Notes: generated by a model not told the origin, from the letters alone. A stretch of DNA of 51,929 bases from Bacillota bacterium (GCA_023405135.1 JAEXYZ010000044.1:1-51929), one strand, 5' to 3'. Shown: positions 1 through 8,179, counted from the stretch's first letter. A program made the numbers and translations.

Positions 1-784
1 CGTTAGCTGAGTAAAGAAGTTTATCAATCGTTGTTTTTCTTAGTTTTAAATTATGTTCTTTAGATAATTGTCGTAATCCCATTTCACCCAGTTCGATTAC
101 CTGAGCTGCATGAGGAAAATAAGTTAATAGGTATAAGCTTGCTTTTCCCCAAAAGTCGCTAAAAATTTTTTTAGTTTTAACTTTTCCGTTTTCTGGGAAA
201 CACTGTATCCTTGATATTCGCGCCAAATATGATCGTGTAATGTACGTATCTCAACTTTAATACGTGAACGTTTATTCACTTCGCTTCTCCTAGCTCTCGT
301 TAGAAATTGAAGTTGTTTATAAACACCTGTAGTTAGTTTGGCATTTGTCGCTTTATTACCAATTAATACTTCGGCAATTAAATAAAGATCGATGTCATCT
401 GTTTTTGTATAGGTAAGGTGCTGTTTCCGTTCTTCATGTGTAGATGCAGGGTTGATAATATGAACAGAATAACCTTTCTGTGTAAGAATACATACGATGT
501 CTTCGTAATAATGACCAGTTGCTTCAATACCAATAAATACGCGTTCTGCCTGATAGGAATGCTTTGCCTGTTCAATTGTTTCAATCAAGAGGCTCATCCC
601 GGTTTGATTCACCATAAATGAGAATGGAGATTCAATTACTTCACCAAAATAATTAAAACCATAGATTTCTGTAGACCTTAGAAGCATCAATGGGAACGAT
701 TAATACCTTTTCTAAATTGGCTCCTCTAAGTTTTTGTGCGAATTGACTTCTTCTTAAACTTTGTTTACCATTAAGTAGTCTCAT
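1..784 (-). pseudogene. IS110-family transposase, frameshifted and cut by the window edge
   Basis: Remnant of a DEDD recombinase that moves IS110-type insertion sequences. The N-terminus starts at an ATG at 784 with a good AAGGAGG just upstream and reads to IVPIDASK, which holds the first catalytic Asp. The frame then breaks near 670-690. The main open stretch (690-124) carries GIEATGHY with the Glu and KTDDIDLYLIAEVL with the later Asp residues. A second break near 140-150 ends that frame; the next frame continues as YFPHAAQVIELGEMGLRQL and beyond. Each break is repaired by adding one base, the second by one T after ACTTTT. The transposase_20 domain with its catalytic Ser lies outside the window. 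Two frameshifts make an active enzyme unlikely. Family assignment is strong; the element's ends are not visible. Confidence 0.85.
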
Positions 785-862
785 TGACTATGACCTCCTT
801 GGGTAGGGTGGATGATTGAGTTAAACTTGGTTAAGTACTTCAATCGTAGCATAGTCATTGAG
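780..862 (-). promoter_or_regulatory. Inverted repeat sequestering the IS110 start codon
   Basis: Arms 850-862 and 780-792 are complementary at 12 of 13 positions, with a 57-nt loop. On the transposase strand the 3' arm covers the ATG (784-782), and the Shine-Dalgarno sequence (793-800) sits at the edge of the loop. A transcript entering from outside would fold this way and hide the start, a known self-limitation strategy of insertion sequences. IS110 elements also encode a bridge RNA in non-coding end sequence, so this region could be part of one. That second reading is inference. Confidence 0.5.
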
Positions 863-935
863 ATTTTTTTGTTTCTAAAAACATTATTTCATACACCAGA
901 AATTATAAAATAACGCTTAAGTAAATTCTACCTCT

Positions 936-1044
936 AGCGCAAGCCACCCAGCCCCTCGAGGTCGCGTCATTACCTTCCCACGTGTGCGAGCACACTCGTC
1001 AGGTCCCTCCAGCGCTTGTCGGGGCTAAACAGGGCGCTTGCGCT
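936..1044 (+). repeat. GC-rich interspersed repeat, copy 1
   Basis: A 109-nt GC-rich island in AT-rich DNA, bounded by a perfect 9-bp inverted repeat (AGCGCAAGC / GCTTGCGCT). Internally AGCCCC (950-955) can pair with GGGGCT (1021-1026), ACCT with AGGT, and GTGTG with CACAC around a CGAG loop. A second copy in the same orientation lies at 43968-44057. The first ~50 nt are almost identical between copies. Both are followed by TTTTGT. No protein reading is evident. The rest of the 785-1314 gap holds the IS leader and AT-rich sequence with no supported gene. Confidence 0.8.
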
Positions 1045-1314
1045 TTTGTTCTTTAAATAATTAATATAACCATCTTCCTTTTATCGGCTGCACTAAATAT
1101 ATATGATGGTTTCCGTAAGGCTTTTATTCGTTAAAAATATTAATGAAAAGGTAATTAAATTAGTAGAAACGTTTTCCATTAAATTTGCAATAAACTTAAA
1201 GATATTTATAAAATTCAAAAGTTGCTATAAAAATATAATTATACGATTTCCTTTCATCAAAGGTAAAATAACTATAAAATGGTACTAAGTCTTAGTTTAA
1301 TTTGGAGGATAAAT

Positions 1315-2958
1315 ATGAATAGAAAGAAAAAAGGTATGAATTTGTTTACAGCTGCAACAACTTTTACAGTAATTGCTTCAACGGTAATTCCAGGTGTAGC
1401 AAGTGCCGCTCAGTTTTCAGATATAAAAGGAACTTCACTTGAATTGTCTATTTCTGAATTGGTAAATAATGGGGTAATTAATGGTTATCCGGATGGAACG
1501 TTCAAACCGAATAAAGAGTTAACACGCTCAGATGTTGTGAAATTAATTGGGAAATATTTAGTTGCAAATGGCTATAATATCCCTTCAGATTATAAGTCGA
1601 AAATACGTTTTACTGATATATCTTCAAATTCAAACGATGAACTTCTTCAGTATGCCGCTTTAGTCAAAGATGAAGGGATTTTTAATGGTGATGCTGGGAA
1701 GTTGAAACCATCAGATAAAATTACACGCGAAAATATGGCGGTAGTGCTAGTAAATTTACTTTCAACAGTCCATCAATTTAACTATGTTGAATATGTTAAT
1801 CATCAATCTTTTAAAAATGAAGTTGTAGATTTATATAAAGCGAAAGAAAGTGCACGCGCTGCTATAAATGTTTTAGATTATTATGATATAACGAATGTTG
1901 AGTTTTTCAATCCTAAGAAAATTGTAACGCGCGGTCAATTTGCATCATTTTTATATAACCTATCAACAATAAAAGAACCAAATCTATCAGTTGCTCATGT
2001 AGAAGTAATTTCAACAACTGAACTATTAGTTACACTTTCAGATCAATCGACACACACTGTTACTCTAGCTAATCCTTTAGTTGAGGACGTATCTGAAACA
2101 GTAGAATTTGAAATTGATGGAATTCAATATAAGGCTGTTGTGAAATATGCTGAAAAAGACCCTCAAGTTGATAATGATGGCAATGATACAGAAGGATCAA
2201 ATAATACTCCAGATCAAAATTCAGAAACATCTCGTTATAAAGTGAAAAGTGACGAACTTCTTTTCGGAGTAACTTCAGATGGCAGAATTATAGAATTAGA
2301 TGATGCGAACATCAAAGTAGTTGGTCTTATTGGGGATGTAGAAGTAGAGTTTCCAAGTAGCTCATATAATGTAACTACTGATAGTAAATATTTAAGCATT
2401 AATGGGAATCAGGTTACTGCTAATCTTGCAGCAATTGAAGCAGATGGTATTTTAGAAAATGAAGCAGATCAATATGAAGCTGATATTGTAATAACGATAA
2501 ATGAAACTGGTGAAACAATTAAACATACGCTAACTCTTTCCCGTGAAGATGTAAAAGTAAGAGGGAAATTTGAGCTTGTGGATAAAGAATCAATCAGTGG
2601 AAAACTTTTGAAAGATATTGATATTGAACTGTCAGAGTATAGCTTACAATTAACGACTAGCGATCTTTTCAACGAAATACTTGAAGAAGGCTTTTTTGAA
2701 ATTGAAGATCAATATGGTAATGAGGTTCCATTTACTGTTGCCACAGGTCAAGTAACATTTTTCGATGGGCGAACAGATTATATTCGACCAATTATTTCTA
2801 AAGTCAATTCATCAAATGATGATGTTGTAATTTCAGCAAACGGTACTAACAATGCAACAATTAAATTAGGGGAGAATGGTCTTACAAGTGGTGATTCATT
2901 TGACCTTACGTTAACAATTGATGAACAATCTATAACTATTAAGGTTTATATTAAGTAA
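1315..2958 (+). CDS. S-layer homology (SLH) domain surface protein
   Basis: Predicted exported protein of 547 residues held to the cell wall by SLH domains, which bind pyruvylated secondary cell-wall polymer. The ATG at 1315 is chosen because TTTGGAGGAT lies 5-10 bases upstream; an upstream in-frame extension from 1279 has no such site. Residues 1-31 form a signal peptide ending in VASA. Three SLH repeats follow at about 33-82 (with NGYPDGTFKPNKELTRSDVV), 97-150 and 168-217; the third is the most diverged. Residues 222-285 look like the short beta domain often found after SLH repeats (ELLVTLSDQSTHTVTL). An Asp/Asn-rich linker then leads to a beta-rich C-terminal half that I do not recognise. 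No catalytic motif is visible, so the role may be structural or adhesive. Confidence 0.88.
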   Translation: MNRKKKGMNLFTAATTFTVIASTVIPGVASAAQFSDIKGTSLELSISELVNNGVINGYPDGTFKPNKELTRSDVVKLIGKYLVANGYNIPSDYKSKIRFTDISSNSNDELLQYAALVKDEGIFNGDAGKLKPSDKITRENMAVVLVNLLSTVHQFNYVEYVNHQSFKNEVVDLYKAKESARAAINVLDYYDITNVEFFNPKKIVTRGQFASFLYNLSTIKEPNLSVAHVEVISTTELLVTLSDQSTHTVTLANPLVEDVSETVEFEIDGIQYKAVVKYAEKDPQVDNDGNDTEGSNNTPDQNSETSRYKVKSDELLFGVTSDGRIIELDDANIKVVGLIGDVEVEFPSSSYNVTTDSKYLSINGNQVTANLAAIEADGILENEADQYEADIVITINETGETIKHTLTLSREDVKVRGKFELVDKESISGKLLKDIDIELSEYSLQLTTSDLFNEILEEGFFEIEDQYGNEVPFTVATGQVTFFDGRTDYIRPIISKVNSSNDDVVISANGTNNATIKLGENGLTSGDSFDLTLTIDEQSITIKVYIK

Positions 2959-3014
2959 TCATTTTAGTGATTAAACATAAAGTAGAAAAATTACAGTATG
3001 ATTTTAAAATGTGA

Positions 3015-3047
3015 AGGTGTTAATCCAAATGGATTGACGCCTTTTTT
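3015..3047 (+). terminator. Rho-independent terminator after the SLH gene
   Basis: A 12-bp stem with two G-U pairs (3015-3026 with 3031-3042), loop AAAT, followed by a run of T. Confidence 0.85.
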
Positions 3048-3171
3048 AAATGGAATGTATTCATCTTTTTTAATTGATCAATGATTAGAAAAAGGATTTT
3101 TACTATCATAAACAGAATGCTTTCATTATAAAATAATTACTGTATTTCAAGTAGAAATAGGGAGTAATTTG

Positions 3172-3990
3172 ATGAGATTAATATCAATTTGTCCAAGTAA
3201 TACTGAATTAGTAGCTTACCTTAATTTAACATCTTCCCTTGTAGGTGTAGATAACTACTCAGATTGGCCAGCGGAAGTTCATGAATTGCCGAAGTTAGGG
3301 CCTGATTTAAATATTGATATGAATAAAGTTGAAGCATTGGAACCTGACTTAGTGTTAGCCTCTCTCACTGTACCAGGAATGGAACGAAATATTGAAGAAT
3401 TAGAAAAACGTAAAATACCATATGTAATTGTACCAAATCCGAAGACGTTAACAGAGGTGGGGAATTGTTTATTATTTGTTGGTGAAGTTACAAATACTAC
3501 TGAAAAAGCCAAACTATTATTTGAAAAATTCAATTCAATTCTTGAAAACTATCAAATTTTAAGTAAGCAAATTCAAAAGCCAAAAGCACTTTACTGGGAA
3601 TGGTGGGCTAAACCAATTTTCACACCAGGTGCAGCAAATTGGATTACGGAAATAAGTAAACTTGCAGGGGGAAGAAACATATTTGAAGATATGCCTCAAG
3701 CGAGTGTTAAAACTGATTGGGAAGAGATTAGAAAAAGAAATCCTGATGTTATCTGTGTAATTTGGGTAGGTGTGCAGAAAGAGAAAGTAAATCCAAAAGT
3801 AATATTAAAACGCACTGAAGCGGAACAAATGGAGGCGATTAAAAACAATCAACTCTTCATATTAGAGGAACCTCTTTTTTGTAGACCTTCTCCAAGATTA
3901 TTAGTAGGTTTAGCAAAGATTGCAAGTATTCTTCATCCTCAAATATATCCGCCATTTAACGAACATATAGACTCTCTATTAGATTGTTAA
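3172..3990 (+). CDS. BtuF-like cobalamin/iron-type substrate-binding protein without signal peptide
   Basis: A 272-residue protein of the helical-backbone metal receptor family, which includes the vitamin B12 binding protein BtuF. The start MRLISICPSNTELVAYL resembles BtuF (R(I)SLxPSxTE), and the pattern LPKLGPDLNIDMNKVEALEPDLVLA is the typical first lobe. W-rich segment YWEWWAKPIF and CRPSPRLLVGL near the C-terminus also fit. The ATG at 3172 has GGGAG 7 nt upstream. There is no signal peptide or lipobox, and no permease or ATPase nearby, so it is an orphan whose location (cytosolic by sequence) does not match a classical importer. It stands alone, with terminators on both sides. Ligand is not determined by sequence alone. 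Confidence 0.75.
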   Translation: MRLISICPSNTELVAYLNLTSSLVGVDNYSDWPAEVHELPKLGPDLNIDMNKVEALEPDLVLASLTVPGMERNIEELEKRKIPYVIVPNPKTLTEVGNCLLFVGEVTNTTEKAKLLFEKFNSILENYQILSKQIQKPKALYWEWWAKPIFTPGAANWITEISKLAGGRNIFEDMPQASVKTDWEEIRKRNPDVICVIWVGVQKEKVNPKVILKRTEAEQMEAIKNNQLFILEEPLFCRPSPRLLVGLAKIASILHPQIYPPFNEHIDSLLDC

Positions 3991-4000
3991 TTTGTTAAAG

Positions 4001-4030
4001 CGTTTCTACTATGAAGTAGAGGCGTTTTTT
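4001..4030 (+). terminator. Rho-independent terminator
   Basis: A 9-bp stem with two G-U pairs, CGTTTCTAC with GTAGAGGCG, loop TATGAA, then TTTTTT. Confidence 0.85.
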
Positions 4031-4083
4031 ATATCAAGGTTACTAATAAAAAATTAGTTCGAGTTAAAATCGATAAAGATATG

Positions 4084-4167
4084 AATCACGACAAATGCCG
4101 GAATAATCCTGACAAATTTTATTAAAAACCCGACAAACAAGACAATAATCCCGACATTGCTTTTAAA
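4084..4167. repeat. 21-nt tandem array A, motif AATCCCGACAAA
   Basis: Four consecutive units of exactly 21 nt; the GACA core begins at 4090, 4111, 4132 and 4153. The first 12 nt of each unit are conserved and the last 9 vary. Units 1 and 3 end in GGAAT/ACAAT, and units 2 and 4 end in TTAA/TAAA, so two subtypes alternate. A matching four-unit array with the same motif is at 29389-29472. It lies between a terminator and the AEC transporter gene and has in-frame stops, so it is unlikely to code. Confidence 0.8.
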
Positions 4168-4274
4168 TTTTATTTTGTTCAGCCAAATTAAAGCTTAATG
4201 CTTCTAGTAAAGCAGCTCCTTCTTAGTAATTGCGAGCATGCAAATAAAAATGTACAGAAAGAAGGACTTTATTC

Positions 4275-5177
4275 ATGGAGTTAATGTTAGTCATCTTACC
4301 TGCATTTCTTATCTTTGGAACAGGTTACATTGGACAAAAAATATTTCATTTAGATGTAAAATCAATTTCAACGATGGCTCTGTATTTAATGTTGCCATTT
4401 TTAACATTTGATACGTTTTATACGAATGAATTAAGTATTGAATATTTATATATTTTTCTATTTAATATTGTACTTGTGACTGTACTAATTGGGATTACAA
4501 TCTTGGTTGGGAAATTGATTAAAATTGATAAATCCCTTACGTCAGCTACGTTATTAGGAACTGTTTTTCCTAACAGTGGAAATTATGGGGCTCCAGTAGC
4601 GTTATTTGCATTCGGGGCAGCTGCTTTCGATTATGCAGTAGTTATTATGGTAATTCATGGATTAATTATTAATACAGTAGGAATTTTTATCGCATCTTAT
4701 GGAAGTGAAAAATCTTCGACAATAAAAGATGCATTAAAGAATGTAATAAAAATGCCAATTTTATATGGAGTTTTTCTCGGTATTTTATTTCAGCTTTTAC
4801 ATATCCAATTACCTGCAACAATTGTGGATGGTATTGGTTTAATCGGCTCAGCTTCGATTCCAATTGTAATGTTAATTTTAGGTATGCAATTAGCACAAAT
4901 TAAAGCACAAAAATTTGAGATGAAAATAATTAATATGGTTACAGTAATCCGAATGATAATTTCACCTCTTGTAGCAGTTTTATTAGTCAGCTTTTTGCCT
5001 TTAGATGAAACTCTTAAAGATGTTATTGTTTTATTAGCAGCAATGCCAATTGCCGCAAATACAACAATACTAGCAATTAGATTTGATACAAATTCCAATT
5101 TAATATCTTTTATGACATTAGTTACAACGCTATTTAGCCTAGTGACAATACCGATTATACTCCATTTTTCTGGATAA
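4275..5177 (+). CDS. AEC-family (auxin efflux carrier-like) transporter
   Basis: A 300-residue, very hydrophobic integral membrane protein with about ten predicted membrane segments in two halves, as in the AEC/YfdV/MleP family. These carriers move malate, malonate or related organic acids, usually driven by ion gradients. Family features visible are the opening FLIFGTGYIGQKIF, the conserved NSGNYGAPVALFAFG around residues 95-110 and AAMPIAANTTILA near the C-terminus. The ATG at 4275 has GAAGGA about 10 bases upstream. It is a single-gene unit with array A upstream. The substrate cannot be read from the sequence. Confidence 0.85.
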   Translation: MELMLVILPAFLIFGTGYIGQKIFHLDVKSISTMALYLMLPFLTFDTFYTNELSIEYLYIFLFNIVLVTVLIGITILVGKLIKIDKSLTSATLLGTVFPNSGNYGAPVALFAFGAAAFDYAVVIMVIHGLIINTVGIFIASYGSEKSSTIKDALKNVIKMPILYGVFLGILFQLLHIQLPATIVDGIGLIGSASIPIVMLILGMQLAQIKAQKFEMKIINMVTVIRMIISPLVAVLLVSFLPLDETLKDVIVLLAAMPIAANTTILAIRFDTNSNLISFMTLVTTLFSLVTIPIILHFSG

Positions 5178-5328
5178 TAATTAATTGAAGTGAATATAAG
5201 TATCTTTTAAAATTAGACGGATTTTTAGATGAAAAGTATCTTATAGAAAATGAGCCTGAAGATGACAAATAATCTACTTTAAATGCAGAGTATATAGAAG
5301 ATTTGAATTAGGATTCAAACATTTAGAA

Positions 5329-5364
5329 CTCAAATACTAGAGAATATATTTTCTAGTATTTGAG
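5329..5364. terminator. Strong hairpin between the AEC gene and a convergent small gene
   Basis: Perfect 13-bp arms (CTCAAATACTAGA and its complement) with a 10-nt AT-rich loop. It lies between convergent genes, where a shared terminator is expected, but neither side has a clean T run, so the terminator call is tentative. The remainder of 5178-5374 holds no supported gene. Confidence 0.45.
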
Positions 5365-5374
5365 AACACGGTTA

Positions 5375-5551
5375 CTATAAATTTTCGTTTTGTTGTTCAA
5401 TTTCATCTCCTGTAACTTCAATATTCTCTTCTTCAAACTTTTTATATTTACTTACTTTATTTTCAAATGTATTTTTCAAATTTGAATAATTTTCAATAGT
5501 AATTTCCTTTTTTTCTGGTGCTGTTGTAGGATAGGTATCTTTTTTATTCAT
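5375..5551 (-). CDS. Small highly charged hypothetical protein
   Basis: A 58-residue protein, rich in Lys, Glu and Asn, with no signal peptide or membrane segment. The ATG at 5551 is preceded by TTAAGGAGTG at good spacing, which supports real translation; a GTG nine bases upstream is a poorer choice. The sequence has a TAPEKKEITIENYSNL segment and an acidic C-terminus (EENIEVTGDEIEQQNENL). I do not recognise the family. It could be a spore or stress-related small protein, but nothing in it proves this. It is convergent with the AEC transporter. Confidence 0.6.
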   Translation of the reverse strand: MNKKDTYPTTAPEKKEITIENYSNLKNTFENKVSKYKKFEEENIEVTGDEIEQQNENL

Positions 5552-5725
5552 TTTAATCACTCCTTAATTAGAGTTTTTACTAGTATAGATAAACTTATAC
5601 GTAGAGATTATGGAGTATAAAATTTCCATTAAACTATAAAATTAAATTATTTAAAACTATGCTTTCTAATATGTTTGAATCTACATAAAATTTTAAAGGC
5701 ATTGAAAGCTGAAAAATAGATTAAT

Positions 5726-5770
5726 TATGTTATAATCTATCGATGTAGACGAAATAGTCTATGTTATAAT
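5726..5770 (+). promoter_or_regulatory. Two extended -10 promoter elements upstream of pruA
   Basis: The 11-mer TATGTTATAAT occurs at 5726-5736 and 5760-5770, 34 bp apart. Each contains TG-N-TATAAT, the extended -10 form that works with poor -35 boxes. No good -35 is seen at 17 bp for either. The second lies 36 bases before the start codon. Which one is used is unknown. Confidence 0.5.
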
Positions 5771-5806
5771 GACAGAGTATTTTATTAACAGGAAGGAATG
5801 TGAAAA

Positions 5807-7438
5807 ATGAGTAACGGAATTTTTAAAATCCCAACACCTAAAAATGAGCCAGGTAATACATATGCTCCAGGTACAAGGGAAAGAGAAACGTTAAAAGCAG
5901 AATTAGAACGTCAATCTAGTATCGTAGTAGATATACCTGTGATTATAAATGGTGAAAATATAAAAACAGATACAGTGAAGCAAGTAGTTATGCCACATGA
6001 TCACAAACATGTTTTAGCAAACTATTCACAAGCAGGAGAAAAAGAATTACGTGATGCTGTAGAAGCGGCAATGGCTGCAAAAGAAGCATGGGCAAATATG
6101 CCATGGGAACACCGTGCAGCAATTTTCTTAAAAGCTGCTGATTTAATCTCTGGTCCATACCGTGATGTAATGAATGCTGCTACTATGTTAGGCCAATCAA
6201 AAACAGTTATTCAAGCTGAAATTGATTCTGCACAAGAATTAGCAGATTTCCTACGCTTCGGTGTTGATTATGCAAACCAAGTTTATCAAATTCAACCAGA
6301 CAGCATGAAAAATGTTTGGAATCGTTTAGATTACCGTCCATTAGATGGATTTGTACTAGCAATTTCTCCATTTAACTTCACAGCAATCGGTGGGAACTTA
6401 CCATCAGCTCCAGCAATGATGGGGAATGTAGTTGTTTGGAAACCAGCAACAACTTCATTACTAGCAAACTATTACTTTATGCGTATTTTAGAAGAAGCAG
6501 GATTACCAAAAGGGGTAATCAACTTCGTACCATCTCGTGGTTCTCAAGTATCAGAAATCGTTTTAACTGATCCACGTATGTCAGGATTCCACTTCACTGG
6601 ATCAACTGCTACATTCCAAACAATTTGGAAAACAGTTGGTGAAAACATTGCTAACTATCAATCATACCCTCGTTTAGTTGGGGAAACTGGTGGTAAAGAC
6701 TTCGTATTCGCTCACGAAACTGCTCAAGCAGACAAAGTAGTATCTAATCTTGTTCGTGGTGCATTTGAATACCAAGGTCAAAAATGTTCAGCAGCTTCTC
6801 GTGCATACATTCCAGCTAGCCTATGGGAAGAAGTAAAAGCAGGTTTATTAGAACAAACAGCTAAACTTAAAGTTGGGGATGTACGTGACTTCCGTAACTT
6901 CATGGGTGCGGTAATTGATAAAGCTGCATTTGATTCAATTACAAGCTATATTGAATATGCAAAAGCATCTGAAGAAGCAGAAATTATTGCTGGTGGTACT
7001 TATGATGATTCAGTTGGTTACTTCATTCAACCAACAATCATTGTGACATCTAATCCAAACTTCAAAACAATGGTTGAAGAAATCTTTGGACCAGTATTAA
7101 CAATCTATGTATATGAAAATGAAAAATTAGAAGAAACATTAAATGCTGTTGATACAGCTTCTATGTATGCATTAACTGGTGCGATTTTTGCACAAGATCG
7201 TCAGGCGATTATGCACTTAGAACAACGCTTATCTGGTGCAGCTGGTAACTTCTACATCAATGACAAACCAACTGGTGCGATGATTAATCAACAACCATTT
7301 GGTGGTTCTCGTGGTTCTGGTACAAACGATAAAGCAGGTTCAGTATTCAACATGATTCGTTGGACAACACCTCGTGTAATCAAAGAAAACTTTGCACCAA
7401 CAACAGATATCGCTTATCCATTTATGGATGAAGAGTAA
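5807..7438 (+). CDS. pruA: L-glutamate gamma-semialdehyde (P5C) dehydrogenase, group 1
   Basis: Oxidises glutamate semialdehyde to glutamate with NAD+, the last step of proline, arginine and ornithine catabolism, in the cytoplasm. At 543 residues it is longer than the ~515-residue RocA of B. subtilis and reads throughout like the mitochondrial ALDH4A1 type, for example the ISPFNFTAIGGNLP, FEYQGQKCSAASR and AAGNFYINDKPTG segments. The catalytic Cys is C327 and the general-base Glu is E293 in GETGGKDF. An N-terminal extension (TRERETLKAELERQ) also matches the animal-like group. The ATG at 5807 is preceded by GGAAGG. A terminator follows, so it is monocistronic. Confidence 0.92.
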   Translation: MSNGIFKIPTPKNEPGNTYAPGTRERETLKAELERQSSIVVDIPVIINGENIKTDTVKQVVMPHDHKHVLANYSQAGEKELRDAVEAAMAAKEAWANMPWEHRAAIFLKAADLISGPYRDVMNAATMLGQSKTVIQAEIDSAQELADFLRFGVDYANQVYQIQPDSMKNVWNRLDYRPLDGFVLAISPFNFTAIGGNLPSAPAMMGNVVVWKPATTSLLANYYFMRILEEAGLPKGVINFVPSRGSQVSEIVLTDPRMSGFHFTGSTATFQTIWKTVGENIANYQSYPRLVGETGGKDFVFAHETAQADKVVSNLVRGAFEYQGQKCSAASRAYIPASLWEEVKAGLLEQTAKLKVGDVRDFRNFMGAVIDKAAFDSITSYIEYAKASEEAEIIAGGTYDDSVGYFIQPTIIVTSNPNFKTMVEEIFGPVLTIYVYENEKLEETLNAVDTASMYALTGAIFAQDRQAIMHLEQRLSGAAGNFYINDKPTGAMINQQPFGGSRGSGTNDKAGSVFNMIRWTTPRVIKENFAPTTDIAYPFMDEE

Positions 7439-7456
7439 TTTAATAGTGTAAAAATG

Positions 7457-7494
7457 GAAGAGGTTGAAATGATTATTTTCAGCCTCTTCTTTTT
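7457..7494 (+). terminator. Rho-independent terminator after pruA
   Basis: A 13-bp stem with one G-U pair (GAAGAGGTTGAAA with TTTCAGCCTCTTC), loop TGATTA, then T run. Confidence 0.9.
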
Positions 7495-7526
7495 AATTGT
7501 TTGAAAAAATATTCTCATCACTCAAA

Positions 7527-7565
7527 TTGAGGATATATGCAAACGATGATATAATTTGCATATAT
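7527..7565 (+). promoter_or_regulatory. Promoter and palindromic operator of the toxin-antitoxin operon
   Basis: The -35 TTGAGG (7527-7532) and -10 TATAAT (7550-7555) are exactly 17 bp apart. A perfect 11-bp inverted repeat, ATATATGCAAA (7533-7543) and TTTGCATATAT (7555-7565), fills the spacer and flanks the -10. Arm centres are 22 bp apart, two helical turns, as expected for dimeric antitoxin binding and autorepression. Confidence 0.8.
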
Positions 7566-7591
7566 AATAATGTGTGAAGGGGTTGTTAAAC

Positions 7592-7864
7592 ATGGAGTAT
7601 GGGAATATAAGACCTTCATCTGATTTAAGAAATAAATACTCTGAAATGTCTAAGTTATGTAAAGAGTCAAGAGAACCTATCTACTTAACAGTTAATGGAC
7701 GGGGAGATACGGTTTTACTTGGTATTACTGAATATAATCAGATGATATCTGAACTAGAATTATTAAGAGCTCTTGCTGAAGCAGATGAAGATGTTGAAAA
7801 TGGAAGAGTGACATCTATAAAGGAAAGCTTTTCATCTATTCGTAAATCTTTGGAGAGAGAATAG
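7592..7864 (+). CDS. Phd/YefM-type antitoxin
   Basis: A 90-residue antitoxin that should bind and neutralise the toxin encoded 3 nt downstream and repress the shared promoter. The ATG at 7592 is chosen because GAAGGGG lies just upstream; the GTG at 7574 would include that site in the coding region. The N-terminal half has the Phd/YefM fold pattern (SDLRNKYSEMSKLCKESREP, then YLTVNGRGDTVLLGITEYN). The C-terminal part (LRALAEADEDVENGRVTSI) is the usual toxin-binding tail. Such antitoxins are proteolytically unstable; nothing here identifies the protease. Confidence 0.85.
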   Translation: MEYGNIRPSSDLRNKYSEMSKLCKESREPIYLTVNGRGDTVLLGITEYNQMISELELLRALAEADEDVENGRVTSIKESFSSIRKSLERE

Positions 7865-7867
7865 CTT

Positions 7868-8179
7868 ATGAAGTATCAAATCATCATAACTGATAAAGTT
7901 AACGAACAAATAAACGATATTATTATGTATATTGCAGATGAATCTAAATCAAAAGAAGGTGCACTTAATTTTTTAGGCAGGTTAGAGGAAGAGATATTAA
8001 AATTAGAAGACTTTCCCTTTATGGGCGTGAAACCTAAATACTTGATATTGAAAAAACAAGGTTATCTAGTTCTTGTTTTTGAGAAGTACCTAATTTTTTA
8101 TAAAGTTAATAAAGAGAGAAAGAAGGTAATCATCTACGCTATTTTTAATAGTAAACAAGAATATAGACGTTTGATCTAG
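7868..8179 (+). CDS. RelE/ParE-superfamily toxin
   Basis: A 103-residue basic protein downstream of a Phd-type antitoxin. The pattern of an N-terminal strand (YQIIITDKVNEQINDIIMYI), two helices, then YLVLVFEKYLIFYKVN and a final strand IIYAIFNSKQEYRRLI fits the ParE/RelE fold. Members either cleave mRNA on the ribosome or poison gyrase; sequence reading does not separate these. The start has GAGAGA a few bases upstream, inside the antitoxin gene's end. Both genes are full length, so the system looks intact. Confidence 0.85.
   Translation: MKYQIIITDKVNEQINDIIMYIADESKSKEGALNFLGRLEEEILKLEDFPFMGVKPKYLILKKQGYLVLVFEKYLIFYKVNKERKKVIIYAIFNSKQEYRRLI

Noticed and set aside
1103..1288. 61-codon open frame upstream of the SLH gene
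   Set aside because: No ribosome site, biased Ile/Lys/Phe composition of random AT-rich DNA, and it runs into the SLH gene leader.
4084..4167. Array A considered as a mini CRISPR
   Set aside because: Repeats of 12 nt with 9-nt remainders are far too short, and no cas genes are in the window.
5202..5270. Protein-like reading frame ending LDGFLDEKYLIENEPEDDK
   Set aside because: No start codon in frame and a stop directly upstream; may be gene debris but too short to support.
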